64,000 nt of DNA. Source: Dichetophora obliterata (lineage: Eukaryota > Arthropoda > Insecta > Diptera > Sciomyzidae). Shown one piece after another: positions 10,975 to 22,560 of this stretch (position 1 is the stretch's first letter; every line of letters begins with the position of its first letter). Both the position numbers and the translations under genes were made by a program. The notes beneath the pieces were generated by a model. That model was not told the DNA's origin and did no database searches. It worked only from the letters and a program-made list of their open reading frames with translations. The stretch covers positions 185,316,888-185,380,887 of the forward strand of contig OY986438.1 in NCBI GenBank assembly GCA_963920525.1, written 5' to 3'.

Positions 10975-13900
10975 AAAAAAAACAAAAATAGATTCAAAAC
11001 GAACAAACTTTCAGTCAACAAAACAAAAAACAAATTAACTTGAAAAAATCTATATTAAGGGCAGGAGCCTTATTTTATTTTAAATATGTGTTCTTACCAC
11101 CTTAATGCCTAATTTATTCACAGTCTGTAAAAGTTACCATCCCGGTTAACTCACAACTCGCCGGAAATGGAGGTTTGATTTTCCAGCAAGTTACGGGACG
11201 GTAACTTTTATTAAATCGGTATGCTACTTTGGACTACAGATATTTGATTTCTTCGCTGCGTTCCGTAATGTTTTGAGTAAAAAATTTATCTTTACATATG
11301 CTACTATTAATTTTAATTGGAATTTGTTTTGTTTTCCGTGTTTTTGATAAGATTTGATTGAATTCAAATTTTAAAATAATAAGAAAACCAGAATATGTGG
11401 AAGTTGTTTTTTAATAAAATATATTTCAGATCACTATGGCACTCGACTACATTCAATTCCGTCCATTACAATCAGTGCTTAAGCTTCCTGTATAACAAGC
11501 CAATGTTTAAATCTAGTGATATTCACAATTAAGCCTTCTAGTGATGTGTTTAGTAAAAGTATTTCATAGAGAACAAATTCATCAAAACATTTATGACGGT
11601 AGAAATAGTGGTAGATTTTAAGTCTTCGGTGGTAAAAGTGGTAGATACTAAAATTTTGAAAAAACGTGGTAGATCTACCACAATAGTGGTAAAGTCCGTG
11701 CTCTGCATGAAAGTCTTCCTAACACAAATGAGATTTCAGTTCGAGTTGACGAAAAATTCGAGTTAGGTAAATTCGACTTAAAGATATCAAAATATAAGGA
11801 AAATATATAAGGAGCAGACAAAAATCACAAATACTACTTCGAGTTATGGAGAATTTCGAGTTACGGAAGTTTGAGTTAGATAAGTTTCACTGTATTTTTT
11901 GATACGGAAAATGTGTTGCTTACCGTGTTTCGCATCACGTTCAGACTTCGTTTCGTTATACATAAATATGCAGGTGAGTTCTTTAAAAAAGTTTTTAAGG
12001 TCTTACAACCAATTTAGACCCCCGCACACAATCGAGTTAATAGCATTTCATTAATCTGGCGAAAAAAGTTTCTCTAGCGACAAAATGTGGCGATGTTTAA
12101 AATTGCCCTGAGGGTTCTATGGCGAATAATAAAACCTTCCTTACGCCCATTCTAATTAGAGAGGGAAAACACTTCATGGTTTCTTGAATATAATTGTACA
12201 AACATGTTAATGCCCTAAAGTTGCTAAATGGAAATAAAAAAAAATAAAAAATGCCACGCCTATAAAACTAAACCACTTTTTATTCATAATAATGCAATCC
12301 ATGTTTTTTGACAAAACTGAAAGAAAATCATTTAAGGAACAGAAATTTCCTACCTAAGCCTTTCTGAATTCCCTAATAATAGTATCGCAATTTAGCTATA
12401 GTACTATATCTCTTTGAATAGATAAAACTGCCAAAGTCGAAGGTCTTTCCTGACCCATTGCACTTCTTAAATAATTTTTAATAAGTTTAAATTTTGAAAA
12501 ACTCCATTCAATGGATACTGTACTTGTCGGTATTTTTAGCAAAGTTCGAATGAATATGTTAAATTTTTTAGGTTATTTTCTGTTATGTATTGGAGCTGTT
12601 ATTTCTAATCTTTAATAACGTTGGATAAATTTGGGAGCATTATAATTAACTTCTTATTCACTTAGTACGGTTGGAAGTCGCTGCTCTTAGATTATTTTTT
12701 TTAAATTAGCAATAATCAAAATTTTTAATATGTTGGTTGAAAGAAGTAAATTGTGAATCCATTGCTTGCAGTGAAATAAGCAATAATGAAAATTTTCAAA
12801 ATATTGCTTGAAAGAAGTAAATCGTGAATCCATATTGCTTATCATAGAATCAGTCATGGTGTTGAAAAAGTTTGTTTCGTCTTGGCTTTTGGGAGACAGT
12901 ACAGGCTGATCGCTGCCTTCATAGTCAAACATTATTTTTTTATACCCTTTTAGTTTTTAGCCCTTTATATATTATTGTAATAAGCATCAGACAAGCACTT
13001 TTCGAATCCAGTTTGTCGACGTTTTTTCATTCAATCCCAAAAATGTACGCTAATGTTCAAAAGCAATTCTTAAATGGACATATAAAAAAATATAAATTGA
13101 CCATTTCAGCCCTAGAAAGAATTTTGACCGAGCTTCTCTAGGCCAACTGTGCTGCGCGTGTTATTAAATGTTTTATTATTTTTTATAATATTTTTAAATA
13201 CTTTTATAATTTATAAATATTTTTTATAATTTATAAACATTAATACAATAGAAAAAATTCTGTTTGAGCTGGAAATTGAGCTAGAGCTACCGCGGTTTCT
13301 TAGCTTACGGGCCACGCACTCTACATAGTAGGCTACGCCCGCTTATGATATTTACTCGTAATAATATTCATACCATATATGTAATGGCATGATAAATTCT
13401 GAACTGAACATTTCGTTTAAAACGGAATCGCAATCATTGAAAGTCAGATTGCTCAGATTTATTTTTTAAGCTTTCAATGCATTTAACCACATCATCGGAC
13501 TGCAATAAAACGGCCTTCAGTGCCGTTACTTTATCCAACCTGCTTTCACAACTTTGTTTCGGTAAAGACTTTATAGTAAGCTTTAATTTGCCTTTGATTA
13601 GTTCGTTTCCTATATCTTTAAAATAGTAGTAAAATAAATTTTCTGAATAAAACCAAAAAAAAAAAATCCAGTAGAATCCAACAGCAGAATCCAGCTACAG
13701 CAGAAGCAGCAGGATGTAAAAAATGCTCTGGAGCTTATGTTTAATATTCCAGTTTGAGCTCCACTATTTACGTTATCATATTTTCACCATTGTCTTATCC
13801 TTGGCCATGACAATTTTGAGTATTTAAGCCATTTTTTGAGCACTCCCAGTATTGCATCGCTTAAATATTTTCCAGTCATGTCAGTGACAGCAAGAAATCC

Positions 13901-14450
13901 GATAAAGTTTTCTTCTGTTGCACCGATCGATTATCAACAAAAATTTAACAACGAAAGAAAAAAATTCATTGATTGGTTTCTTATACAAACTTGATAATAC
14001 GGAGAATAGCTAATTATATTTATCGTTTTATGCCTTAAAAATCGTAGTTTAGATTTTAGGGCAAATTTTATGGCGAAAAAACGAAAAAAAAAATATTCAC
14101 CAAAAAGGACATATGAAAATATGATGTAATGTTATTTTTATAATTTTTTTAAAGATACAGTCTTGTAGGCAGAGGCTTATCAAACATTTCAGTGCATAAT
14201 TAGTCCTTTTATGATGTATGGTTTGGGAGTTATAGCCAAAAAACCAAAACAAAGTGGGAAATCACCAAAAATGACGTATAAAAAAGATTCTTGAAAAAAT
14301 CTATATTTCTAAGAATGCAGTCTTGTGGGTATATGTATTAGTATAACGAACTTTTAATAAACTAAACTAATACAAATGAACACTGATGTAAATTTTAGTA
14401 ACTTTTGCTATGTGTGTTGCAATTGACTATGTTTTTAAAATAACTTTGTT
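10975..14450. other. Intergenic, small repeats only
   Basis: No gene recognised. Contains a short palindrome with arms AAAAGTTACC/GGTAACTTTT (about 11129-11205), GTGGTAGAT-rich noncoding sequence (10470-10510 and 11590-11690), and a two-copy ~72-bp tandem repeat (about 12705-12840). A sequence near 11850-11895 (TCGAGTTA motifs then TTTCACTGTA) looks like one eroded end of a pogo-like element. Confidence 0.45.
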
Positions 14451-14456
14451 TTTATT
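14451..14456 (-). terminator. Poly(A) signal of RpS12
   Basis: AATAAA on the minus strand, about 80 bases after the RpS12 stop. No long A-tract follows, so this does not look like the poly(A) tail of a processed copy. Confidence 0.6.
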
Positions 14457-14534
14457 ACAAAAAAAAATTTCGCAACCTTTTGCGAAAGCATGTTATTTCG
14501 CTTTTTTTAGTCACCTTTTAGGAAAGAACACTGT

Positions 14535-14954
14535 TTAACTGTTTTGTCTGAGGTGCTCCTTGACAACATCCAAAGCTTGCGTTTCCTCACCGAAATCCTT
14601 AATGACAACAACGGAACAGGCACACACCTTGCGTGGTCTGCCTTCCTTGTCAATTTTACACAAACCTGACCACTCGCCAAGTTTCTTGTGCGAATCAACA
14701 CGAATCAATGGAATCTGATGTTCATGGCAGAGAGCTGTTACGAGCTTCTTGAAGAGGGGTTCATCAAAAGACTCAGCCAGAATGCACAAAACAGCTTGGC
14801 GCTTGTCCAAAGCTTTGCATGCCTGATGAATGCCATGAACGAGACCATCGGCGATCAACGACTTCTTCAGAACTTCTTGAAGCGCGGTTTTGATATCCAT
14901 GGCGTCACCTACAACTAGTGCGGCTGAGGGAACATCTACATCAACGTCTGCCAT
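14535..14954 (-). CDS. RpS12: Ribosomal protein eS12
   Basis: A 139-residue protein with the full length expected of fly eS12, a small-subunit ribosomal protein on the 40S head. It begins [12 protein letters not shown] and ends [11 protein letters not shown]. The core [18 protein letters not shown] and the [14 protein letters not shown] segment, both typical of eS12, are intact. The coding region has no intron. A pyrimidine start like a TOP motif (CTTTCC) lies at 14994-14999, which would give a 5' UTR near 45 bases; a poly(A) signal sits 80 bases past the stop. The lack of introns raises the possibility of a retrocopy, but no A-tail or flanking duplication is visible and the frame is undamaged. 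Function is sure from sequence; whether it is the main copy is not. Confidence 0.93.
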   Translation of the reverse strand: MADVDVDVPSAALVVGDAMDIKTALQEVLKKSLIADGLVHGIHQACKALDKRQAVLCILAESFDEPLFKKLVTALCHEHQIPLIRVDSHKKLGEWSGLCKIDKEGRPRKVCACSVVVIKDFGEETQALDVVKEHLRQNS

Positions 14955-15000
14955 TTTTAAGTGAATTCGTCGTCTTTATACGTTTTGACAACCGGAAAGA

Positions 15001-15264
15001 TGTTCTCGGGAATCATCGATCCAACGATTGGTGCTTTCACATTGAAAAAATGCTTACCGCTTCCCACCCTTCAAATGTTAGGATGTAGCTGAAAATTCAT
15101 TTGTTTCATTATCACGCAGAAAAATTTAGTCAACAATCACCGCCAAATCTGATAAGCATGGCGATCGTTTCCATAAGGTGATGGCGAGACTCGAGCACTG
15201 GAATAATGGTAAGAAACTTGATGCTGAGTTATTAGACATTTGCTGGAACTTACAAAAAGAAGCA
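15001..15264. other. RpS12 upstream region
   Basis: Upstream of RpS12 on the minus strand. Holds a GGATCGATGA motif shortly before the TOP-like start. No other gene is seen. Confidence 0.35.
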
Positions 15265-15791
15265 ATAAAATAAGTTACTTTGGGTTAGTTTGTTCTTTTA
15301 TGCAGCGCTATTATTTTAGGGGAATATATTGCTAGAAAGAGCTTACTTTTTTGTTTAAACAAAGCTTTTATACGAAACACCGCATTTTTTAGATATAGAA
15401 TCTATTTGGACCCAAAGGATTTTATTTTGAGGGTGAGCTAATAAAAAAAACTTTTTTAGCAAAAACTGCATTAACATGTATTTGATCTTAAAAATTTGAA
15501 TTTCTCGAAAATAGGCCAAAGAATTAAAAAACGGTTAACGCCATTAAAATCAAAGTTTGTTTGACTTTTGGAAATGTACAGTGCAATTTATGAATTAAGT
15601 TTCACTAATCTTGTCAGATAATAAATAGCTATATTTCTTAACTTCACTTGCAGCTGCTAATGAAGTTGAAATATATGGTCGTAGAATTCTTTGATTACAT
15701 TATTTCAGCCTATCAGGATTTTTGATCTACGTATGCATTAAAAATCTTTTTTAATTATGTTAAGTTTATAACGCAATTCATTATAATTTTT
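15265..15791. repeat. Protease 3' flank, duplicated at 30.2-31.0 kb and 28.1-28.4 kb
   Basis: Matches 30215-30999 in direct orientation except for a 199-bp MITE present only there. Part of it (15265-15540) also matches 28090-28440 in inverted orientation. Position 15596-15598 (TAA) is the empty version of the MITE target site. Confidence 0.8.
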
Positions 15792-16778
15792 TCAAATAAA
15801 AATCCACACAAAAAATTTCAGTAAAAAAATATTCATTAATTTGATAGTGGTTTTTCCCTGACATCCAGATATCCACTTTGTCAGGAACTTTTCACGATAG
15901 TACCATACATCTGTGAAAAACCCTTCATTATTACTACAGTATCCGGTAGTAAATGAATTCACTCCAGCAACTTTGCCATCGCATATCAGTGGACCGCCAG
16001 AATCACCTCTACACGAACCCATATCAAGATCACTCAGAACAGCAGCGCATATGAGACCCTTCGTAGAAACTGCATGCTCTCCATGACAATATTTTATCGA
16101 AAGTATATTGAGATCAACATAAAGCGCTTCAGCGGGTGATGGTCCGTTCTATTAAAGAGTTGAGCAGATGAATATAAATCTAAGAAATATTTGCCTGCAG
16201 CATAAACTTACAAAAAATAATTGACCCCAGCCTACTGCAGTGCAACTCTGATTCTCTTTTGTTGGACCATCAATGAGTGGAATTCTTTGCGCATAAACAC
16301 CATCTAAGATTATATCATTTTTTAAAACCAGGGCACCAATATCATTTAATTTAGAACTATTTGTATAGTCTGGATGCACTAATATTTGTATGACATCTAT
16401 TACTTGGGTATGTTCGGTTCTTTTCAAACGATTTGGAGTTCCTGCAACGATCTGAATGCTGTTGTAATCTAGTTTCTTGTTTAAATCTCTGTGGGTTTTT
16501 GAATATATTTGTTTATTATTAATAGCATTGCCACAAAAACATACTCACTCGATCCATAGGCAATGCGCAGCTGTTAAAATCCATCGCGGATATATAATTG
16601 ATCCTCCACAATTGTGGTTGACGCCCAGTTCTTTTCCTTTATACGCTATCGATACAATATATTTTACAAGCGTATGTTTTGGAGGACGATAACCACCAGT
16701 TATACGAGGTGGGATATTGTCTTCTTGGGTTGAAGCTATCAATATTTGAAATAGTATAAGATACACTAACAATTTCAT
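15792..16778 (-). CDS. Secreted S1 serine protease, copy A (3 exons)
   Basis: Exons 16778-16549, 16488-16212 and 16148-15792, joined by introns with GTGAGT...ACAG and GTAAGT...ATAG borders. The encoded protein starts with a signal peptide (MKLLVYLILFQILIAST), then a short propeptide cut at PR/ITGG to free the mature N-terminus. The catalytic triad is present: His in LTAAHC, Asp in NDIGAL, Ser in CRGDSGGP. The residue six before the Ser (chymotrypsin 189) is Gly, which argues against trypsin-like cleavage after Lys/Arg. Paired Cys around the His and Ser are kept. The C-terminus has an unusual hydrophobic tail after WISGCQG. A TATA box lies ~65 bases upstream. A close paralogue is at 31000-31984. 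Likely digestive or salivary, by family only. Confidence 0.88.
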
Positions 16779-17145
16779 GATTAAAACGGGAAAAAAAATT
16801 ACTTAACAAAAATTTTGATTTATTAAAATAAAAATTTTTATTTTATACAACCGGCACCTGGTGCACTATGTTTTGAATTTTTTCGTTTTATATTTTTTGT
16901 ATGGAAAAAACTTAAAGTCTTGTAGGAATCCAAAATTTTTGACACTTTTTTAAGATTTAAAATATGTTATCCAAAAACAAAATACAGTACTTAACTTAAT
17001 TATGCGACCATAACAACTCGCGACCGGATTACGGACGACTCTATCTTCTCACACCAGGCACCTCTGTTTAACGGGCGCTTTCTCCTAGTGGTTATACCAG
17101 GCGTTTTTATCCTGGGCCTGATCAGTCCATCGGAGGCGTTGGTTC
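16779..17145 (-). repeat. Promoter block shared with protease B
   Basis: Nearly base-for-base identical to 31985-32352. It runs up to CAGCT, where copy A loses about 300 bases relative to copy B and rejoins at AAACTGTAG. Confidence 0.85.
16841..16847 (-). promoter_or_regulatory. TATA box of protease A
   Basis: TATAAAA on the minus strand, 63-69 bases before the start codon. The identical element is at the same distance before copy B. Confidence 0.6.
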
Positions 17146-17147
17146 AG

Positions 17148-17325
17148 CTAAACTGTAGAATTAATATAATTTGAAGTGTTTGTTAGAAATTGAAAATATG
17201 TTTTTATTTTAAAAAAAAGTTATAAAAACAAAGAAAAGTTATAAAAAAAAGTGTGCTTAAAAAAAAGTTTAACATGAACAACTTTAGAGTGTGTGGTAAA
17301 TAAACATTTATTAATTAAAAAAATG
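17148..17325. repeat. Second copy of distal protease flank
   Basis: Matches 72-265 and part of 32660-32740. In copy A it is joined directly to the promoter block by deletion. Confidence 0.8.
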
Positions 17326-18712
17326 ACCATTTGTTAAGTAAGTTTTTTATTTTTGGAACATAATTATCAAGTACGGAAAAAATACTCTGATAGAAAAACG
17401 AAACAGACATTAAGCAAACGATTTTTTATTAGAATTTGTTATAGTCAGAAATTTTTTATAGTATAAGTTTTTTTTATGAAACAAACATTTTATACTTCAC
17501 GTTATTTAGCGGCGCCTACCCAGTTTGGGAATATTCTGGACTTTTTTCGCGTCACGTGCTTATAAATATGCGGATATTATGGAAGAAATTGTATGAAACC
17601 CAAAACAAATCTAATATACATGTACCATAGACCTGTTCATTTTCCCAAAACGTTAAAATATTAAGGGGCGCGTCGCTTTCCTAAAACAAGGATCTCCAAA
17701 TCGAACAAAAATTCTTTTAATTAAAAAAAAAATAATGGTGCATAGATGTCCCTGGAAGAGCTTAAAATATGTTTTCATATGTTTAAGCTCGCAAATTAAT
17801 AAAATTATTATAACTCCCAACAAAAAAGAGATATATTTTTTGTGAATGACTTTAAATACTTTCAAAAACTGGAAATAATTAAATTTATGGTTTTATTCAA
17901 AGTTATTATTTTTTGACAGCTTGATTAAATTTAAGCAATCTTCGGAAAACCAGAACAACAACAATTGCACTGATATTTTCGTAAAATTCCGATTTCGGAA
18001 AATTACGAAGTGAAGTGTATACACTAATTATTTTTAATAGAAATATTAATAGCATTTTTTCCATTCATGTTTGTTAATTTTTTTATGGAAATTTAAGAAA
18101 AAATAATATGATTTTAGACCTTAAAGCCCATTGATGGCTTTATCACAACTTAAGTGGACGAGTTTGGCCAACAAATTGACCTATAAGTAAGTGAAAAATT
18201 CCACCCAGGACCTATTTCTATGGCTTCTAAGGCCTTACTTACCAAAAATTATAAAAATCTTACGACGGAAATCTTACGGCTTTTAAGAGCTACCTCCTTC
18301 GTTTTTCGAATACTCGATGCTCGTAATGTCATGATACACTTTTCAATTATTTTTATACGGGCATCGCTGATATATAATAGTAAAGCGGAAAGGGTTGCCC
18401 TCCGAAACAAAACCATTTTTTTCTATTTCACATTACATTATCAATTAAATTTTAAACTTATGTTTATTGACTCTTTTGCAATATAAATTTTCTCAAACAG
18501 ATTCAATAAAAACATTACGAGCAAAAGCTAGCTCTGCGACTTTCATTTCAATATTTCGGTTTTCACTGTTCTACTAAATAATTTGAATATTATGGCTAAA
18601 ACAAGATATATTTACTTAGTTGGTAAAGAGGCTGTAAAACTTAAAAATTGGTGTTTTACCTTCACTCAGGGAAGTGTTGTCATATTTTTATTACCTACAT
18701 AGATCATGTAAA
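17326..18712. other. Intergenic with one solo transposon end
   Basis: No gene. At 17930-18013 there is a single end of the DNA transposon family described at 20282-20702, in the same orientation as that element's right end (shared AAATTACGAAGTGAAGTGTA). No partner end is nearby. Confidence 0.55.
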
Positions 18713-20080
18713 ATGAAATCGGTAAAAGAGTGTGTATTAAAAGTTGTGAAAGATTGTGAAGTGGTGTGGAAGAACATGAACAAAAATGTTGCAAAACAAA
18801 AGAACTCCATAAGCAAATTAAACCAAATAATTATAAACTTGAAAAATTTAATGAAAAATAAAAGTAGTTCATCTAAATTGCAAAAATCAAAAGAAGAAAT
18901 ATTTGTTACAAAACTGGACCAAGTGTTTGATATTTCTCAAAATACCATTTTGCATAGCACAAAATCGAAAGGTCACGATAAGAGGGAGATAAGCAAGACA
19001 AAGAATGAAGTTTACAATGGACGTGAAGAAAATTTTAAACCTGTTTCAATCCATAAGAAAAAGAACGCAACTCCGCCAAAGAAACACCTTTCCTCAAAAG
19101 TATGTTCTGCCCTAGACAGAGCCAATATATCCAACAGAATGGCAACCTTAGTGATAGGAACAATATTTTCCGAATTAGGATATAAGGAGAATAATGTTGT
19201 AATCAGCACCTCAACTATGAAAAGAACCAGAATGAAGTCTAGAATGAAAATTTCTGAGCAAATTAAATGGGCATTTGCCACCGAAACCCAATTAACCATA
19301 CATTGGGATGGAAAGCTTTTACCAGATCTAACTGGTTGTGACACAGTTGATCGTTTACCAATACTAGTCTCGGGAGGAGAAAAACATCAACTCCTTGGCG
19401 TGCCTACTTTAAAAAATGGAACAGGAAAGAATCAGGCTGTAGCTAATTCTCAATTAGTACGAGAATGGAAGTTAGAAGAAAAAATTGGCGGCTTGTGTTT
19501 TGATACAACTGCGTCGAGCACAGGTATAATAAATTTTCGGAGATTATGAATAATGGTCATAAGTCAATAGCTTTATTTCGTTATAGAAAAAATTAATGGA
19601 GCAGCAACTTTAATTGAGAAAGAGCTGGGAAGAAATCTGCATCTGAATCTTGAGAATCATTTGTGGTACCTTGGTGAGGAGTTAATTGGTCTGTCATTTT
19701 TTGATACTTATTTGAGTGATGAAACAAAAACAAAAATGACAGAAGCATAACAGAAGAGTTTAGGAAACAAAACATTAACCAAGCGAGCTGCACGAAGATC
19801 TTCGTATTATACTGTAAAGCTTGAAGACTTTGTTACAAGAAATACGCAGTTTTTTTTCAAGCTTTAAAAACATCAATGGTTTTTTGCAAAGTAGATCCGG
19901 TTGACTGGAATCGCGAGCCTTCGTACATAAATGGTCTCAAGATAATATCGAATCTCCTTGTCATTAATGACGTAGCTGAAAGAGGAGTCGCTCTCATCAT
20001 AGTTTAACGCAACGCTAACCTGTAACGAGGATCAAAGGCAGTATTTGCTTCAAGTAGTAGCTGACCATAAAAAACATATT
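18713..20080 (+). pseudogene. Degenerate transposase-like gene with one intron
   Basis: Exon 1 (18713-19523) encodes a basic, Lys-rich N-terminal half with a possible coiled coil, then a conserved-looking core: IHWDGKLLPDL, VDRLPILVSGG, LLGVPTL and CFDTTASSTG. I recall similar cores in arthropod repeat-encoded proteins with an RNase H-like (DDE) fold, but cannot name the superfamily. A 63-base GT-AG intron (19524-19586) joins in frame to exon 2 with INGAATLIEKELGR. A TAA at 19748-19750 ends the frame. Beyond it, broken frames keep homologous-looking pieces such as INDVAERGVAL near 19960-19990. Probably a dead transposon gene; a domesticated N-terminal product is less likely. Confidence 0.6.
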
Positions 20081-20281
20081 GTAAGTAAATTCACAAAAAA
20101 TGAGATTTTTAAGATATAAATTAAGAAAATATTTGAATTCTTTAGAGTCCATATAAATAAATAAAAAAATATAAAAGGGGTTTTAAAATTTGAAACCTAG
20201 CGCATTTTGAAGTTTTGTTATTGCTAGTGTTTGGCATCAGTTGAAACCTTAAATTCCATACAAAAATTTTAATATATATTT

Positions 20282-20702
20282 AGGGTATACACTTCACTTC
20301 GTAATTTTCCAAAATCGCAAATTTACGACGAGTTGAAGTGAGCGACTGCTTTTCAATTTTTTTTCGAAATATTTGTCAAACTGACAACCCGCAAAATGTA
20401 AATTTATTGAAACCTTTGTCGTTGCCGTTTAATTGTGAAAAATGCCGAAAATAAGTGAAAAGACTAAATTATATGAAATTTTGTTGTAGAAGACCGTTCA
20501 GGATGTTGTTTTTATCATGAAACACGGTTGCTTGTGTGCACTGAACACATCTTTTCTTCTTAAAGTTCCGACGATTATTTTTCCTCAACTCAATAGATGA
20601 TTAAATTTAAGCAATCTTCGGAAAACCAGAACAACAACAATTGCACTGAAATTTTCGTAAAATTCCGATTTTGGAAAATTACGAAGTGAAGTGTATACCC
20701 TA
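20282..20702 (+). mobile_element. Internally deleted DNA transposon with TIRs
   Basis: Starts AGGGTATACACTTCACTTCG and ends with the reverse complement, with arms similar for about 35 bases. Inside is a short ATG frame (AAAATGCCGAAAATAAG) that stops early, as expected for the 5' end of a transposase gene kept after internal deletion. A lone right end of the same family sits at 17930-18013. The terminal AGGGTATNCAC resembles the MITE at 1774-2009. Confidence 0.75.
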
Positions 20703-21133
20703 ATTATTAACCTCGATTGAATTAAATAAGAAAAAATCGGCAGTTAAAAACCACATTTAGCAAAAATAAATAAAAAAATTTAGTTCAAAAAGCAGTCAAA
20801 AAGAAACCGGTTTTACTATTGTACATCCATAAATTAACTGATTTTAAGATTATCAAAGTTTGGTTGTTATCCACAAATAAAATTGTTTGATATCTCTTTT
20901 TGTTTGGGCGTTAGATAATTTTGAATGATTTTCGAAATAAAAATTTCTAAAAAATCCTTTAAGCCCTTCCAGGGTCATCTATCTACGCACTAACGCTTTT
21001 AATAATTTTAAGGCTTTTTGTCAATTTTGAAGTTTCTAGTTTCATAAAAGCAGCGTGTCTCATTAAAAAGTATAATTTTAAAACATTCAATACCATTTTT
21101 GAACCGGTCTAATGTACCTCTTTATACATTTAT
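20703..21133. other. Short intergenic stretch, nothing recognised
   Basis: AT-rich, no gene or clear repeat. Confidence 0.4.
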
Positions 21134-22560
21134 AGCTGAAACCCGGCGCGTTGCTGCCACTCTCCCTTGTCAAACGCCCATAAAATGTTATCAGTTAAAC
21201 AGCATGTCTAAATTGAGGTAGAATACTGAATTCCGAGACTGTGCGACCTATTTCTACAAAGCTATTCGATATAACAAATTTGGGTTGTATAGGAAGTGCC
21301 CCGCCCTCTTGATAGGCGTAATCAATTAAACTGCTCATAGAATGTAATCAATAGATAGATAGATAGGCTCATAGAATGTAATCAATTAAACTGCATGTGT
21401 ACATGTAGGTTGAATACCGAATTCCAAAACTGTGCGACATATATCTCCAAAACTATTCGATAGCACAAATTTGGGTTGTATGGGAGGTGCCACTGCCCTT
21501 TTCCTTACGTCCATAAAATTTTACCAATGAAACTGCATGTGTAAATTGAGGTCGAATACTGAATTCCGAGGCTGAGTTACCTATAACTCCAAAGCAATTC
21601 GATATCGCAAATTTGGGTTAAATTGGAGGTGTCACGCCCCCCGACAAACTCTAAAAAATGTTATCAGTAAATCTGCTAGCGTAAATTTTGGTCGAATACT
21701 GAGTTCCGACGCTGTGCGACCTTGAACACCAAAGCTATTCGATATCACAAATTTTCGTTGTATGGGAGGTGCCACTCCCCCTTGATCAACGCTCATAAAA
21801 TGTAATCAATGAAACTGCATGTGTACATTGAGGTCCAATACTGAATTCCAAAGCTGTGAGACTTATAACCCCAAAGCTATTTGATATCTCTAATTTGGGT
21901 TAAATTGGAGGTTTGACTTACCCTTTGTCGTACGCCCATAACATGTAAGTAATGAAACTGCATGTATAAATTGGGGTATAAATATTTGATATCGCAAATT
22001 TACGTTAAATGGGAGGTGCCACGCCCCTCTTACCAATGAACATAAAATTGAATCAATGAAACTGCATGTGTACATTGAGGTCGAATACTGAATTCCGGCG
22101 TTGTGCGACCTATAACTCCAAAGCTATTTGATAGCACAAAGTTGGGTTGTATGGGAAGTGCCACTCCCCTTTGCCCTACGCTCATAAAATGTAGAGGAAT
22201 GAAAGTGCAAGCATAAATGTAGGTCGAATACTGAATTCTTACGCTGTCAACCTATAACTTCAAAGCAATTCGATATCGCAAATATGGGTTGTAAGGGAGA
22301 TGTCACGCCTCCCTGTCCAACGCCCATAAAATTAAACCATTGAAACTGCATGTGTAAATTGAGGTCAAAAACTGAATTCCAAAGCTGAATTCCTATAACT
22401 TCAAAGCTATTCGATATCACAAATTTGGGTTGTATGGGAGGTGCCCCTCCCCCTTGTCCACTCCCATATAATTTCATCACTGAAACGGTACGACTAAATT
22501 GTGGTCGAATACCGAATTTCTATGCTGTGCGACCCATAACTCTAAAGCTATCCGATAACA
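21134..22560 (-). repeat. Satellite-like array A, ~141-bp unit
   Basis: About ten copies of a unit marked by GTCGAATACTGAATTCC, roughly every 141 bases (near 21550, 21691, 21832, 22080, 22222, 22361, 22503). One copy near 21980 is truncated. Each unit has AAGCTATTCGATATC, GGTTGTATGGGAGGTGCC and a CGCCCATAAAAT end. A small (GATA)n insertion lies near 21350. The left edge (21134-21165) reads, on the minus strand, as a Helentron-type 3' end (GTGGCAGCAACGCGCC...TTTCAGCT). Confidence 0.85.

Noticed and set aside
14688..14918. 76-codon plus-strand frame
   Set aside because: Antisense shadow of RpS12.
14955..15060. Minus-strand frame ending just before the RpS12 start ([17 protein letters not shown])
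   Set aside because: Short, no family recognised, and it overlaps the likely promoter and TOP start; probably chance.
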